The notes beneath the pieces were generated by a model. That model was not told the origin of the DNA. It worked only from the letters and a program-made list of their open reading frames with translations, and did not search any database. Positions 24,201-34,955 of a stretch of 64,000 nucleotides of DNA are shown one piece after another (the stretch's first letter is position 1; every line of letters starts with the position of its first letter). Position numbers and translations under genes: made by a program. This DNA comes from Rhizopus arrhizus (Eukaryota; Mucoromycota; Mucoromycetes; Mucorales; Rhizopodaceae), in NCBI GenBank assembly GCA_024220505.1, contig JAKZZE010000021.1, forward strand, positions 186,001 to 250,000, in the 5' to 3' direction.

Positions 24201-25295
24201 AATATTGGACATGATGTGTCGACGTCGATGCTGCAGTCGTTTCTCAGCCTGAGCCATATCAAAAGCAACTCTTCGGGAGTGTGCTTTTGCGGTTTTTTGT
24301 GTAATTGACTTGAGTTCTTGCCACTTCAAAGCAACATCCAAATCAGGAGCGAATTTTGCAACAGTATCTGAAATTGTCTTTTCAAGTTTTTCACAAAATG
24401 CTGAGACCTTAGCCAAACGAGGATGAGCGCGCCATAGACCTTTGCCGATTTGAGAACCTTGAGAAGGAACGGAAGCTGTGAGGTGAAAAACTGATGTCAA
24501 TAGAAAGTGATCAGACCACGCGGGGATGATATAGGTTACAGATCCACGACTTCGTTGGGAGTTCAAATCACAAGAAGCAAAGATGTAATCAATGCATGAT
24601 TGTGAATTTCCTCGATGAAAAGTTGGTTGAGCGACACATCCATGATCAGTAATACAGTCTACAAAAAATTGAGAAATATACTGACGCCAAACAACAGGAG
24701 CACGAGGTGTTGTTGTGGTTGTGGATGATGAGTAATTAAAGTCGCCTAAAAGAATGTAGCGATTGGGACATAATGGCAATAATCCAGATGCTTCATTCAC
24801 AAGGTTTGAGAAGAATGGATAACGAACCGATGATGATGCAGGAGCATATATTACTGTGACCGTAACAGGTTCAAAAGCATTGTTGGAGTGTGTGACTGTG
24901 GTAGATATAAGGCGTCCACAAATGCTGATGGAAGAGTTACTGAAAGAAAGCGACGAAGAGAGATTGACTAGACCACAGTGTTCAGACCAAATACTATCAA
25001 CAGCTTGGAATTGGGAGTGGAAAAGATCTTGAAGATGAGGCGATTTCGCATGAGTTTCTTGAAGTGCAATGATATCTAGAGAATGAGTTCTAATATATCG
25101 GATGAAAGAACTACGAATTGACGGATCAACTGTTTTTGGAAGGCCACGGCAGTTGATGGTAGCAATTCTTAGAGGAGTAGTCCGGTTTAAATTAGAAGTA
25201 ATCGGGGTCGGAAGAGCTAAGGAATTAGATTCCGAACTAGAAAAGTAAGCAGTGCGATTATTATTATTATTATGTTCTATATTCATAATTTTCAT
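21222..25295 (-). pseudogene. LINE ORF2: endonuclease and reverse transcriptase, one stop
   Basis: A single frame of 1358 codons is broken only by TGA at 23702-23700 (codon 532, after VSHPDC). The N-terminal endonuclease has ATINCRGLP, IIALQETHAKS, ILLGDFNYSS, CIDYIFAS and WSDHFLLTSVF. The reverse transcriptase follows with NWRPISLINADAKVF, ALFLDQEKAYDIIH, GLRQGDPLSPILFN and LMAYADDVVCIL, the catalytic YADD near residue 750. The C-terminus carries CELCGLHEDFLHFFLHCP (near residue 1230), a zf-RVT-like Cys/His cluster. The stop lies between endonuclease and reverse transcriptase in a non-catalytic linker; a single C-to-T change of CGA would create it. Without it the enzyme would be complete. 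Confidence 0.9.
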
Positions 25296-26668
25296 AATAA
25301 TAAATTGTTGGGTTGTGTAGCATCGCCAGAAGAAACAACATCCATAGCGGTGGTTGTATCTTCGACGGGGTCTCCTTCTTCAGTAGACAGCATATCTGCA
25401 TCTTCAGCGTTTGTACTGTCAGTTGATGTCTCCATCATTTGCTTCTGTGAATTTTTCGACTCGTTGAGCTGTGCCATGTATTCTTCGTGCTTGTCGCATT
25501 GCTTGGAAGATTTACGGACGTGCCCTTCTTTAAAACAATGCTTGCATACCAAGGCTTTAGTTGTCTTTGCTAGGAAGTTGGAACTGCCCGACCAGGAAGA
25601 ATTATCGGCTGTGGTCTGTTGCGATGTCATTGAACGGGTTTGACGAGTGATGATTCCAGATTTCTTGATCGAATTTCCAGCCTTAGAGACAATAGGATCG
25701 ACAGCAGTCGTTTGTAGACCCTTTGAATTTGGGGAAGTGGGTGTGTTCACACCAGTGGTTGATTGCGAGGCCAAAATGGACTCTTGAGTATCGTCAAGAA
25801 TGGGGAGAGCTACAGAAACTACTGGAGCATGAGATTGGTCATTAGGAGAATCTACTGGTGGTACAGCAGCGACCTTATTAGCCGATTCAGCGGAGTGGGA
25901 GACTTGAACTGGAGTTTTTCGCAGTTTCTTGTTAGGGGCATGGCCGTCGGTAGCAGCAGAATTCTTACGGGAGCAAATACGAGCGACATGTCCCAACGTA
26001 TTACAATCATAACACATAGTTGAGCGGTATCTCTCGGGGCATCGGTCTATGACATGAGTATCTTGGTGACAATAACGGCAGTAAGAACCCATATTAGCCC
26101 AAGTGGCGTAAACTGTTACGGCATCGGAAGAAGAAGACGATTGTGTACCAGTTTTGGCTGATAAACGGGCATACTGCCAATGAAGAGAATGAGATATAGT
26201 CCTGTGGTTTTCGCCGGCTGTGGAAGAAGAGTCTAGCTCCAAAACAGCGTACCCTCTGCCAGTGAAGTTTCCTGATATTCCACTGACCATACCGCAATCA
26301 ATAACAGAGCCAAAATTAGACAAATTCGCTATCATATCAGCACGGAGTTCTAGAGCTCCTCCATTAGCTCGTCCGTATTGGTGTGGTAATCCTGAAAGAG
26401 ATATCTTCAAAATCTCAGCATCGATCGAGAGAGAATAGAACACCTGAAAGTGGGTGTCAAATGACTTAAGCTTTGCACCTTCTGAACATAATTTAGTTGC
26501 CATTTCAGGAGACACAACAAATTCAGCAAAACGACGATGACCGTCAACACGAAGTTTTTCCTCTAAACCCCATAGGTGCTCACGGTGTTTACACAGGGTT
26601 GTAAATTCGTCATAAAAAACTGTGGGATTGTCGACATGTGTGATGTCAACCAAAATGGAATCAGGCAT
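25292..26668 (-). CDS. LINE ORF1 RNA-binding protein with CCHC knuckles
   Basis: 458 residues. The N-terminal part (VDNPTVFYDEF, RFAEFVVSPEMATKL) has an RRM-like pattern. Two adjacent zinc knuckles lie near residues 190-232 (CRYCHQDTHVIDRC and CYDCNTLGHVARIC), followed by a long Ser/Thr/Pro-rich linker, and a third CCHC-like motif lies near residue 375 (CKHCFKEGHVRKSSKQC). ORF1 proteins of this class coat the element RNA. The frame is uninterrupted. Its TGA overlaps the ATG of ORF2 by two bases. Confidence 0.85.
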   Translation of the reverse strand: MPDSILVDITHVDNPTVFYDEFTTLCKHREHLWGLEEKLRVDGHRRFAEFVVSPEMATKLCSEGAKLKSFDTHFQVFYSLSIDAEILKISLSGLPHQYGRANGGALELRADMIANLSNFGSVIDCGMVSGISGNFTGRGYAVLELDSSSTAGENHRTISHSLHWQYARLSAKTGTQSSSSSDAVTVYATWANMGSYCRYCHQDTHVIDRCPERYRSTMCYDCNTLGHVARICSRKNSAATDGHAPNKKLRKTPVQVSHSAESANKVAAVPPVDSPNDQSHAPVVSVALPILDDTQESILASQSTTGVNTPTSPNSKGLQTTAVDPIVSKAGNSIKKSGIITRQTRSMTSQQTTADNSSWSGSSNFLAKTTKALVCKHCFKEGHVRKSSKQCDKHEEYMAQLNESKNSQKQMMETSTDSTNAEDADMLSTEEGDPVEDTTTAMDVVSSGDATQPNNLLL

Positions 26669-26875
26669 AGTGCCTTTCAGGAACCGCTTATTAGTGTCTG
26701 TTAGGAAAGACGACTAAGACTCCTCGTTCGTTTCAGAGGTGTTAATAATAGACAGTTTGTTATAGTTAGTGTTGCGAACAACATTAGCCCAAGATCTAGT
26801 TGCAAGATTATTGCTAGAGGATTTCAGTCCTCGACTTGCCTTTTTTGGCAAAATTTGATTAGGCGAAAGAACCAT

Positions 26876-26890
26876 CGTACCAATTAAGAC
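26876..26890 (+). repeat. target-site duplication of the LINE (right copy)
   Basis: CGTACCAATTAAGAC, identical to 21038-21052. The sequence just beyond (TAAAATCC) complements ATTTTAG at 20591-20597, as expected if the outer right end of foldback B resumes here. Confidence 0.9.
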
Positions 26891-27031
26891 TAAAATCCAG
26901 TAGATATCAAGTTCTTTGAATCGCCGAAAGTTTCTTAGAAGTCCATAAAAGGCATTTATCCCGATCTCTTTTATATTTCATACATTATTGCTTTTTCATT
27001 CTTTTTTTCTTTCATTTTGTTATTTACACAC
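26891..27031 (+). promoter_or_regulatory. short upstream region of the malic enzyme gene
   Basis: Only about 140 bases separate the LINE target duplication from the malic enzyme start codon. The region holds TTTTATATTTCATAC near 26970 and a pyrimidine-rich leader. The LINE 5' end is therefore head to head with a metabolic gene. No specific factor site is recognised. Confidence 0.4.
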
Positions 27032-29148
27032 ATGCTGTATTCAAGAGCATTGCAGACTTCTTTAAAAAAAGCCATTAAGCAAGGTGGTCGTCGTCATTAT
27101 GGTTTGCCATCTTCTGCCATTCATATGGGTACAGATCCAAGAAAAGATAAGACTGTTCAGTTGACTCCTTTAAGAGGTGTTAATATTCTTCATGATCCTC
27201 TTCTCTCAAAAGGTAACAAAATGTGTATATAAAAAAAGAGTAATTTTAATTTTCCTTTTTCTATTTTCAGGTACTGCTTTTAGCCTTGCCGAAAGAGAAA
27301 GATTATCTATTCGTGGTTTAGTACCACCTCGTTGTCAAGAAATGGATAAACAATTACTTCGAATCAAAAGAAATTTGGATGCATTAGAAACACCTATTGC
27401 TAAATTTGTCTTTTTAACTGCTCTTCAAGATAGAAACGAAACCTTGTTTTACAAGTTATTAATCACTTATCTTGAGGAATTAGCAAGTATCATTTATACA
27501 CCCACAGGTAATTTTAGAGATTATTATAATACGATAGCACTCACAAAGGGAAATATAGTGGGCCAAGCTTGTTTATTATCCCATTCTATCTATCGTCGTT
27601 CTCGTGGTATGTATTTTTCTTCTCAGGATAGAGGTGATATGTCAGCCATGGTCCATAATTGGCCTCATGACGAAGTCGATGTTATCGTTGTTACAGATGG
27701 CTCTCGTGTCTTGGGTTTGGGTGATTTAGGTGCCAATGGTATGCAGATTCCTATCGGTAAACTCAGTTTGGTAAGTGATAGATTTATACAATTGGTCTGT
27801 GCCATCAATGCTCTATTTAGTACGTTGCTGCGGGTGGTATTAGACCACGTTCTGTCTTGCCTGTCGTTTTAGATGTTGGTACAAACAATGAATCATTATT
27901 ACATGATCCTCTTTATCTTGGTATGGGCCACCCTAGATTGGATGGTGAAGAGTATTATTCACTTGTAGATGAATGGGTGACTGCTGTTCACAGTAGATGG
28001 CCAAGTAAGTCGTTGTACATACAAAACTTGACTTTTTCTGACTTTTTCTTGTATAGATGCACTTATTCAATTTGAAGATTTCAAGTATCCTCATGCATAT
28101 AACTTGCTAAACAAATGTAAGAAAAAATTACAAAGAAAAAAAAAAAAAGAAATGTTAACAGAAATGTATTTTAGATCAAAATAAAGTGACATGTTTCAAT
28201 GATGATATTCAATCCACCTCTGCCATCACCTTGGCTGGTCTTCTTGCTTCATTAAAGGCTCGTGGTCTTTCTCAAGACAGTCTCTCAGAAGAGCGCATCA
28301 TCTGTGTTGGCGCAGGTTCAGCTGGTGTCGGTGTCTGTGAAGGTATTATTGATGCTATGGTCTCTCAGGGTAAAGTCAGATCGCGTGAGGAAGCCTATTC
28401 CCGTATTTGGATGTTGGATCAATACGGTCTTCTTGGTAACCCTTCCTTGGCTACCGATAATACAGCATCCACCATCAATATAGGCGAAAGAACAACTGGA
28501 TTGGATGAGCGTCAACGATGCTATGTTAAATCAGATTTACCTGACCGTCTTAGTCTTGAGGAAGTCGTTGAACGTGTCAAGCCTACCGCTATTCTTGGAT
28601 TGACTGGTGTTCCTGGTGTGTTTAGTGAACAGGCAATTCGTACCATGGCCAAATACCAAGAAAAACCCATCGTTTTCCCTCTCTCTAACCCTGATACCCG
28701 AGCTGAATGTACCGCCGAACAAGCTTTCCAGTGGACTGAGGGACGTGCAATTTTTGCCTCTGGTAGCCCCTTTGCAGATGTCATGCTTCCTAATGGAAAG
28801 ATCGGTAGAACAAATCAATGTAATAACTCTTACAGTTTCCCTGGTCTTGGTCTTGGTATCACTGTCTCTAGAGCTAATCGAGTGACGCCTAGCATGTTTT
28901 TGGAAACAGCTAAAACTATTGCAGATATGGCTAGTCCTGCACAACTTAAGGAAGGTATCTTGTTCCCCGGTGTTAGTCATCTTCGAGAGGTTGCCAAGAC
29001 AGTCGGAACTCGTGTATGTGAGGTTGCTTATGAAGAAAATGTAGCCACAGCCGTCTTGAAAGAGGGTGAGTTGTTGAGCGAAGTAGTGCAAAGCTCGATG
29101 TTTGAACCTGAATATGTTCCTTTGGTTCATATTCCTCATATTCATTAG
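27032..29148 (+). CDS. NAD(P)-dependent malic enzyme
   Basis: Six exons (27032..27212, 27271..27507, 27559..27770, 27821..28004, 28057..28116, 28175..29148) give 615 residues. The basic N-terminus ([20 protein letters not shown]) resembles a mitochondrial presequence. Family motifs: SIIYTPTVGQAC (formed across intron 2), [45 protein letters not shown] (metal and substrate loop), [15 protein letters not shown] (nucleotide-binding Rossmann loop) and [10 protein letters not shown]. It converts malate to pyruvate and CO2 with reduction of NAD(P). Cofactor preference cannot be read safely. In oleaginous Mucorales such enzymes are discussed as a source of NADPH for lipid synthesis, which is context only. 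All joins keep frame. Confidence 0.93.
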
Positions 29149-29415
29149 ACTTTATTTATTTTCTATTATAAACTTTTAAAACAATATACACACAATATTT
29201 CATAATGTTTTGCAGCTCATATGATTACAAAAACACGATATACAAGTTTAATATAACATTTAAAAATGACATAGTTTAAAATAGTAAGGCAGATCAGGAA
29301 AATTATATACGTTATATACACATGTATACTGCTTGGTTTTCTCTCACTTTTTTTCTGCTAATTTTCATTTCAAAGACATGTAAAAATTGTTTTTCTCCAT
29401 ATTTTGATTTTTTTA

Positions 29416-31087
29416 TTAATCCGTTTTATCTTTTCCTTTTCCTTTCTCTTGTTTAGCCTTCTTTTCTGGTTCATCCACATCATCTTGCTCATTTTTACGT
29501 TTTGTTGCGGTTGAGGCACTGGCTGTTGGTACCTCACTATCTGTTGTAACAGTAATGTTTGTTCTAAGGGGCTGTTGCTGTGTATCTGCACGCATGGTTC
29601 GGACCGCGCCTGATCTTGGTCTCCTTGAGTCAACATCAACCGTAGCAAGAACAGAACCCATAAAATGATTAATCAAGCTCATTCCTTGTACAATTCTCGA
29701 AACGAATAACACTTGTCTATTGATATCACGCTAATACACAAACCTTTAATAAATTTACATGTATAACCTACACAAACTTACATCATTTTCAGTTGGCGCT
29801 TCTCTCATCCTTTGAGCTACGTCTCTCATTCTGGGTATTGTCTCTGCAACCAAATCCGCTAATTCATCCAAAGCTGCGCCTACTTGTGTTAGCTGACTGC
29901 CTCCACTATTTCTTAATCGATTTCTTATTTCTTGTAATTGCTCAGTTGTTGAACTGACGCCTAGAGTAGAAGTAATATCTATAAACAAGCTCAGCAAAGG
30001 CTCTTTGCTGCAAATTTTCCTACCTTCATTTGAAGATTCATTCAACATGGTTCTAACATTTCTCATTGAGGCTAAAGTTCTTGCTAATCTTACTTCAACA
30101 CTTGGCTATGAAAACATTGTTAAATAAACCAAGACTATATATAAATTGCTACTTTACTGGAAATCCTAATGTTGAAGAAGCAAGTGAAGGACGTTGCTCA
30201 CCAGGAGAACCTCTTTGACCAAAACTAAATGAAAAAGGAGATCTAAGAAGGCTTGATAAACTGGTTGTAGTAGATCTATTTGTTGTTGACGATGTCTAAA
30301 AATATTAAACTATTGAGTATCAACACTTTTCCTTCTCCTTAATTTCCCCTTTTTCTTACGTTATTTGAAGGAGTATCCGTTATTGGCTGTTGCTGTGTTG
30401 GTGAATTTCTAGCTCTGTTACTTGATGTTAAGCCATTAAGTACTGAGGATATTAACTAAGTGCGCAGTTGTTTCATAATTAGTCTTCATTTTAAATCATA
30501 TACAAGGGAAATGGCTTACAGAATTATTGTCACCAAGTTCGCCTAAAGTCGAGTCGAGCGTTATAAAAGCATATCCTTCCATCATTGGGAAACGACCAGG
30601 TGTATATGGGAAAGGACGGCCTCTGGCATTACGAGCATTGGCTGCTGCAGTAGTTGGATCATCTATTATGTATGTAAGTCTAAAAGACCTTTCAGTAAGA
30701 AAAGAAAGAAAGAAAAAGCTTTTACCATTCAAAGGATTATGAGGAGCATCTGCTGGTCTAATGACAAGATGAACAACCTTTCCATTATCCAAATTAGCTA
30801 TATACAGAGAATGGGTCAGTTTTTACAATTTTTTTTTTTTTTTCATTTTGTATTCTACCATAGTCAGTCAAGTTTTTGTCATCTTTAAGAACCCTTCCTT
30901 GAAATATTAAACGTTGTCTGTTGCATTCGACATCACAAGCAATTTGAATCTCATGTTTCAGTTGTAAAACTGAAGCATTACGAGGTAATGTAACTGAAGT
31001 TGTACGTTGCTCTAAAGACTTTATTTGTAAAGCAATCTTTTCAATGCCAATATCTGATGGTTGATTATCGATTGCGTTGTTGCTCAT
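29416..31087 (-). CDS. ubiquitin-like domain protein (BAG6/Scythe-like)
   Basis: Seven minus-strand exons (31087..30859, 30797..30726, 30662..30520, 30455..30360, 30295..30158, 30105..29782, 29730..29416) give 438 residues. Residues about 15-90 form a ubiquitin-like fold (IALQIKSLEQRTTSVTLP, LIFQGRVLKDDKNLTDY, LDNGKVVHLVIRP). A Ser/Thr/Gln-rich linker and a helical region (LDELADLVAETIPRMRDVAQ) follow. The C-terminus is Lys/Glu-rich and reads like a nuclear signal (KRKNEQDDVDEPEKKAK). The layout resembles BAG6, a chaperone and quality-control factor; the similarity outside the ubiquitin-like part is weak. A 45-nt GT...AG segment inside exon 6 could also be spliced without changing frame, which would remove 15 residues. 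Confidence 0.68.
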
Positions 31088-32056
31088 CCGAGTTTTTAAA
31101 GGGAAGAAAAAGGTATTGAAAGAAGAAGAGAGCGGACGTTTCCTAAAATACTAGAATTTCGAACAAAAGTTACAATTCAACCGGAGTCGCAGGACATTCT
31201 GCCCAATAAAAGGATAAATTTTGATTAAACGCGTTTCCTATTTGCGCATATCATTGTAGTCAGCGTAATGTATAAAAGGAAATACCAATACCTGATAGAT
31301 GATACTGAGCACTATAAACAGGACATTGTTGGCAATAAATAATTGATTTACTATAAAAACATGAAAAGGTAAAGGATTATGATATTTTTACAATTCCTTT
31401 TTTCTTTTGGCAACAGCACGATTGAACAATACATAACGAGACATAATATTCATCATGCTCACAATCGATAACAGACTCTGATAGCTTTATGGATTTTATT
31501 AAAGTAAAAAGATAAAAAAAAAAAAAACTATTTGGTTGCTACAAACGAATGAATTAGTTAAAAAAAAAAAAAAAAACTTTATATCAACATTTATTACAGT
31601 GTCACTTACCACTGCTACTTGATTTTAGTTTTGAATTTAAAAGACCAAGCGATTGGTTAAATCAAATAATAGTAATATGGTATTCACTGAAGATAAACAA
31701 AAGAATCAATTAAATTACCCCATATCTTCTCTATTCCTTCTGCTTTCTCTGGATCATATCCTGCTCAGTAATCGACTGTGACCGATCATGATGATAACTA
31801 ATCTATATCCTTATACTCTTGAACTTTTCAAACCACACTGGTTTAACCGGCTTAAAATGGTGCCTGTGGTGCTTGTAAAAGGTTTTAGTGTATGTTTATT
31901 TTATTTTTCATGCAAGCTGGGTGAGCCTTGTCCCACCAGACTTTTTTATGCGACAAAGAAAGGTAAAAAGAAAAGTGATTGTTTCAAATAAAGAAAAAGT
32001 GAGAAGGGGTGCGAGATGTTTATTTGGCTTGTTTAAAATGGATGGACTTGTGATCT
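31088..32056. other. intergenic region without recognised features
   Basis: About 970 bases lie between the ubiquitin-like gene start and the transcription factor stop, both on the minus strand. The region holds several A runs (near 31515 and 31560) and short chance frames. It should include the promoter of the ubiquitin-like gene and the 3' end of the transcription factor mRNA. Confidence 0.45.
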
Positions 32057-34955
32057 CTACCAATACAAAACATCTGACGACGATGGTACCTTGGTTGTTG
32101 ATGTTGTTGTTGTGTCATTTGTATTCGAATCAAACGAGTTACTAGGATGTATAGATGTAGGTGATGACATGTAAATGGGTGTGGTTGAAGAAGTAGTGTT
32201 GTCTAAGAAGCCTAACAAGACACTTTTAGAAGGCGAACTTGGTAGATCTAAAGATAGACTATTACTCAACAAGGACCGAGATTTGATCTCTGACTTGCTT
32301 GTGGATCCCATCATAAAGGGGGGTGAAGAAGAGGAAGAGGAAGTGATGGGTGAGGTCAGATCGTCGTTATTTGAAAGAAATAAAGAAGTGATTTGATTGC
32401 TGTTGTTGTTATTATTGGTATTGTTTTGAGAATTGAGATTACCAAAGTAAGCATTCCACTCATTCGTATCAAGCGAAGTAGGCATCCCCCAGAATGCGGT
32501 TGCCAAGGTATCCATCGGAGTCTGCTCAACACTGTGAGTTGGAATGATGTCTGGAGCGGCAAAGGGATCCATGGTGGATGTGCTGTTTAAGAATGAAGAT
32601 TTTTCAGATGATGAAGATGGATAGGGGTCATTCGGTGTCGAGAGTGGAGGAGATCGATGTTGGCCACGAACAGATGAGATGGGCATTTGTGAAGAGGAGC
32701 TAAAAAGAGGAAGGTCAATGAATTCCTCTGGCTTTTTCGATTTGTCCTCATCCCACTCTTTGCTGGTACTCAACTCGTTTGACTTTACTTCCATATCTTC
32801 CTTGTTGTTCTCTGGTGAATTGGGTACCGCAATAGCAGGTGGTGGCGTTGGCTTGCTTTCTTTCTTCGGCACATATTCGTTACTTTCCAACTTGATATCT
32901 CTTAAACCAGCCAGCTCACCCAAGATATTACAGCATCGAGCAGCATTTAACCAAGTCATCTCTAATTCATCCAATGCTCTCATGATTTTGTTGATATTGA
33001 TCTTGGCTTCAAAGGCGTCATAAGGGTCGCCAAAGGAGGCTGTCTTTATGAAAATGATGCCGGCTGTGAATACGAAATAAACTGCAAAGTTGTAAACACA
33101 TCGCAAGTGATTTTCATCCAACATGATGTTGACAATATCCAGTATTGATAAAGCGGCCGACAGACATATCTTGTAGCATGGTTGTGACACGAGAGGTTTA
33201 GCCTGGACTGGACCAGGCATGAAGGATCGGTGAAGGAGGATGACGGTGGTATAATAGATCAAGTGTAGCTGACAGATGGGTGCGGGTGGGTCGGGTCCCT
33301 TTTCCCCTATCTGTGTGTTGGGTAGCTTGTACTGTAAAGAAAGGGGCAATTTGGTATGCCACTGCGTTAGTTGTCGACTGAGTGTGGTCAATATCTGGTC
33401 GGCATGCTGGGAAGAGGCATTGAACTTTGATTTTGCATAATATATATTTTTCAATACGTGTCCAAGGATATCACATACTTTAATGCTTTCGATAAAGGCC
33501 TCAAGTAGACTAGCAGGTGGTCGAGAAGGATCCTTGGTAGACACGATAGGTTCATCGTCATCGACAGAAGGAAAAGGTGCATCGCAATCTTTTTCTTCAA
33601 AATTGGATGATCTTCCATAGATTGCGCTTGTTAATCGATCCACAATAAAGCAGCACCAAAACACTCGTTTCCTCCTTTCTCTTTCTGCAGGCAGAATATT
33701 CCAGTGATCACAATTACGATTCAAACCCAAATCTTGTGCCATTCGAAAAGCCTAAGGAAGATGACAGGTTTATTTTAATTTTATTTATATTCTCATTCTT
33801 TTTCTGTTTACCATGCCACTGTATAGCCAAGCTCTTGCAGCCTTCATTGCTCCCATCTGATGACTTGCTAGTAACAAGAGAGCTTGAACTGTTGATATCT
33901 TGGGAGTATCATAATAGTCGTCTAGTAAACATCGAGCTCTTTCAAAAAAGACATCTCCAGCAGTATCAGGCGAGGTAGGATCTGATCTCACACGGATATC
34001 GGTACTGACCCTTGAAGCAATCGCATAAATTGCGTTAAGCAAAAGAGGAGAAATAGGTGCTAGTGGGTTATTTGGACAGCCAATGCGTCTTTTGTAAAAC
34101 ATGGGAAGGACAGGATAGAAATGAGTGAGATAGAGTGATATCAAATGTTCAGACAAATCATTGGGTGGTAATTCAAATGGGTCTACAGGGTATTTCCTTT
34201 TGCCGCTCTTGGTCTTTTTATGGTGATAACCTGAAAAGTGGAATGCACCATTTTGATATGTTCTGCTGTTGGATAACAGATAGAATCCAGAGGACTTTCC
34301 AAGATATCTGACTTGTCCATTCTCGTCCATGGTCAGCTGACCAGCCGCTCCATCCTCTCCACCTTCTTCTTCCTCGGTTGGTGTCTCTGGCAAGTCACTG
34401 TGACTCAATGTAGGGCTTTGTATTAAAGGAGAACTACCTGATGTTTTATGTTCTACTGTATCCTTTTGTTTTGTACGCTGCCTTCTTCGTTGAGGTCTTG
34501 TATTGATCTGTTCACCAAAGGATGTTTCTAACGGAGATTGTAATTCTTGAAGTATCTCTTTCAACTTTGGATCATCCTTGTCTTTATTTTCAGAAATTGA
34601 ATTCAAATAACCTTCTAACTTTTGTAATCTATTCTCAATTGCTTCGATATATCCTTTTGGTGGTCCTCTCTAATTCATATTTTATGATTCTGTTTATTTA
34701 GTCTTTCTTCTTATAAATGATGCCTATACTCACTTTCTTGGTTGTATCTTTATAAGTACATTCTAGATTGAGTGATTGACAATTATTACATACAGGCAAT
34801 TCACCATCACATTTAATTTTCTTTTTTCTACACAAATCACTATATAAATTCAAAGTTTTAAATTCAATGTAAAATTTCTTTTCTTATTTTTATTACCATG
34901 CACGGCTTACTCTTTGTCTTTTAGCTAAAGCAGCTTCATCATTGCTAAGCGACAT
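32057..34955 (-). CDS. Zn2Cys6 fungal transcription factor with Fungal_trans domain
   Basis: Four minus-strand exons (34955..34897, 34839..34734, 34669..33812, 33751..32057) give 905 residues. The zinc cluster near residues 20-47 (CDLCRKKKIKCDGELPVC, then NNC and C) has the spacing C-x2-C-x6-C-x6-C-x2-C-x6-C and is assembled across introns 1 and 2. A short coiled coil follows (YIEAIENRLQKLEGYL). The middle carries the fungal-specific regulatory domain (LISLYLTHFYPVLPMFYKR, ERERRKRVFWCCFIVDR). The C-terminal 250 residues are Ser/Asn/Thr-rich, as in activation regions. It should bind CGG-type sites as a dimer in the nucleus. The regulated pathway is unknown. Confidence 0.88.

Larger units (their letters stand above)
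21053..26875 (-). mobile_element. near-complete non-LTR retrotransposon (LINE)
   Basis: A 5.8-kb element transcribed from the minus strand. It has a 5' leader of about 207 nt (26669-26875), ORF1 (25292-26668), ORF2 (21222-25295), a 3' leader and a terminal poly(A) (T run from 21053 on the plus strand). It is flanked by an exact 15-bp target duplication. ORF1 stop and ORF2 start overlap as ATGA, an arrangement used by several LINEs for stop-restart translation. The apurinic-type endonuclease, reverse transcriptase and Cys/His C-terminus place it among the L1/Tx1/Tad-like groups; the clade cannot be fixed by eye. Only one stop codon is visible in ORF2, and the duplication is intact, so insertion looks recent. 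Confidence 0.92.

Noticed and set aside
31788..32145. Plus-strand frames opposite the end of the transcription factor gene
   Set aside because: They lie partly antisense to a well-supported coding exon and show no motif.
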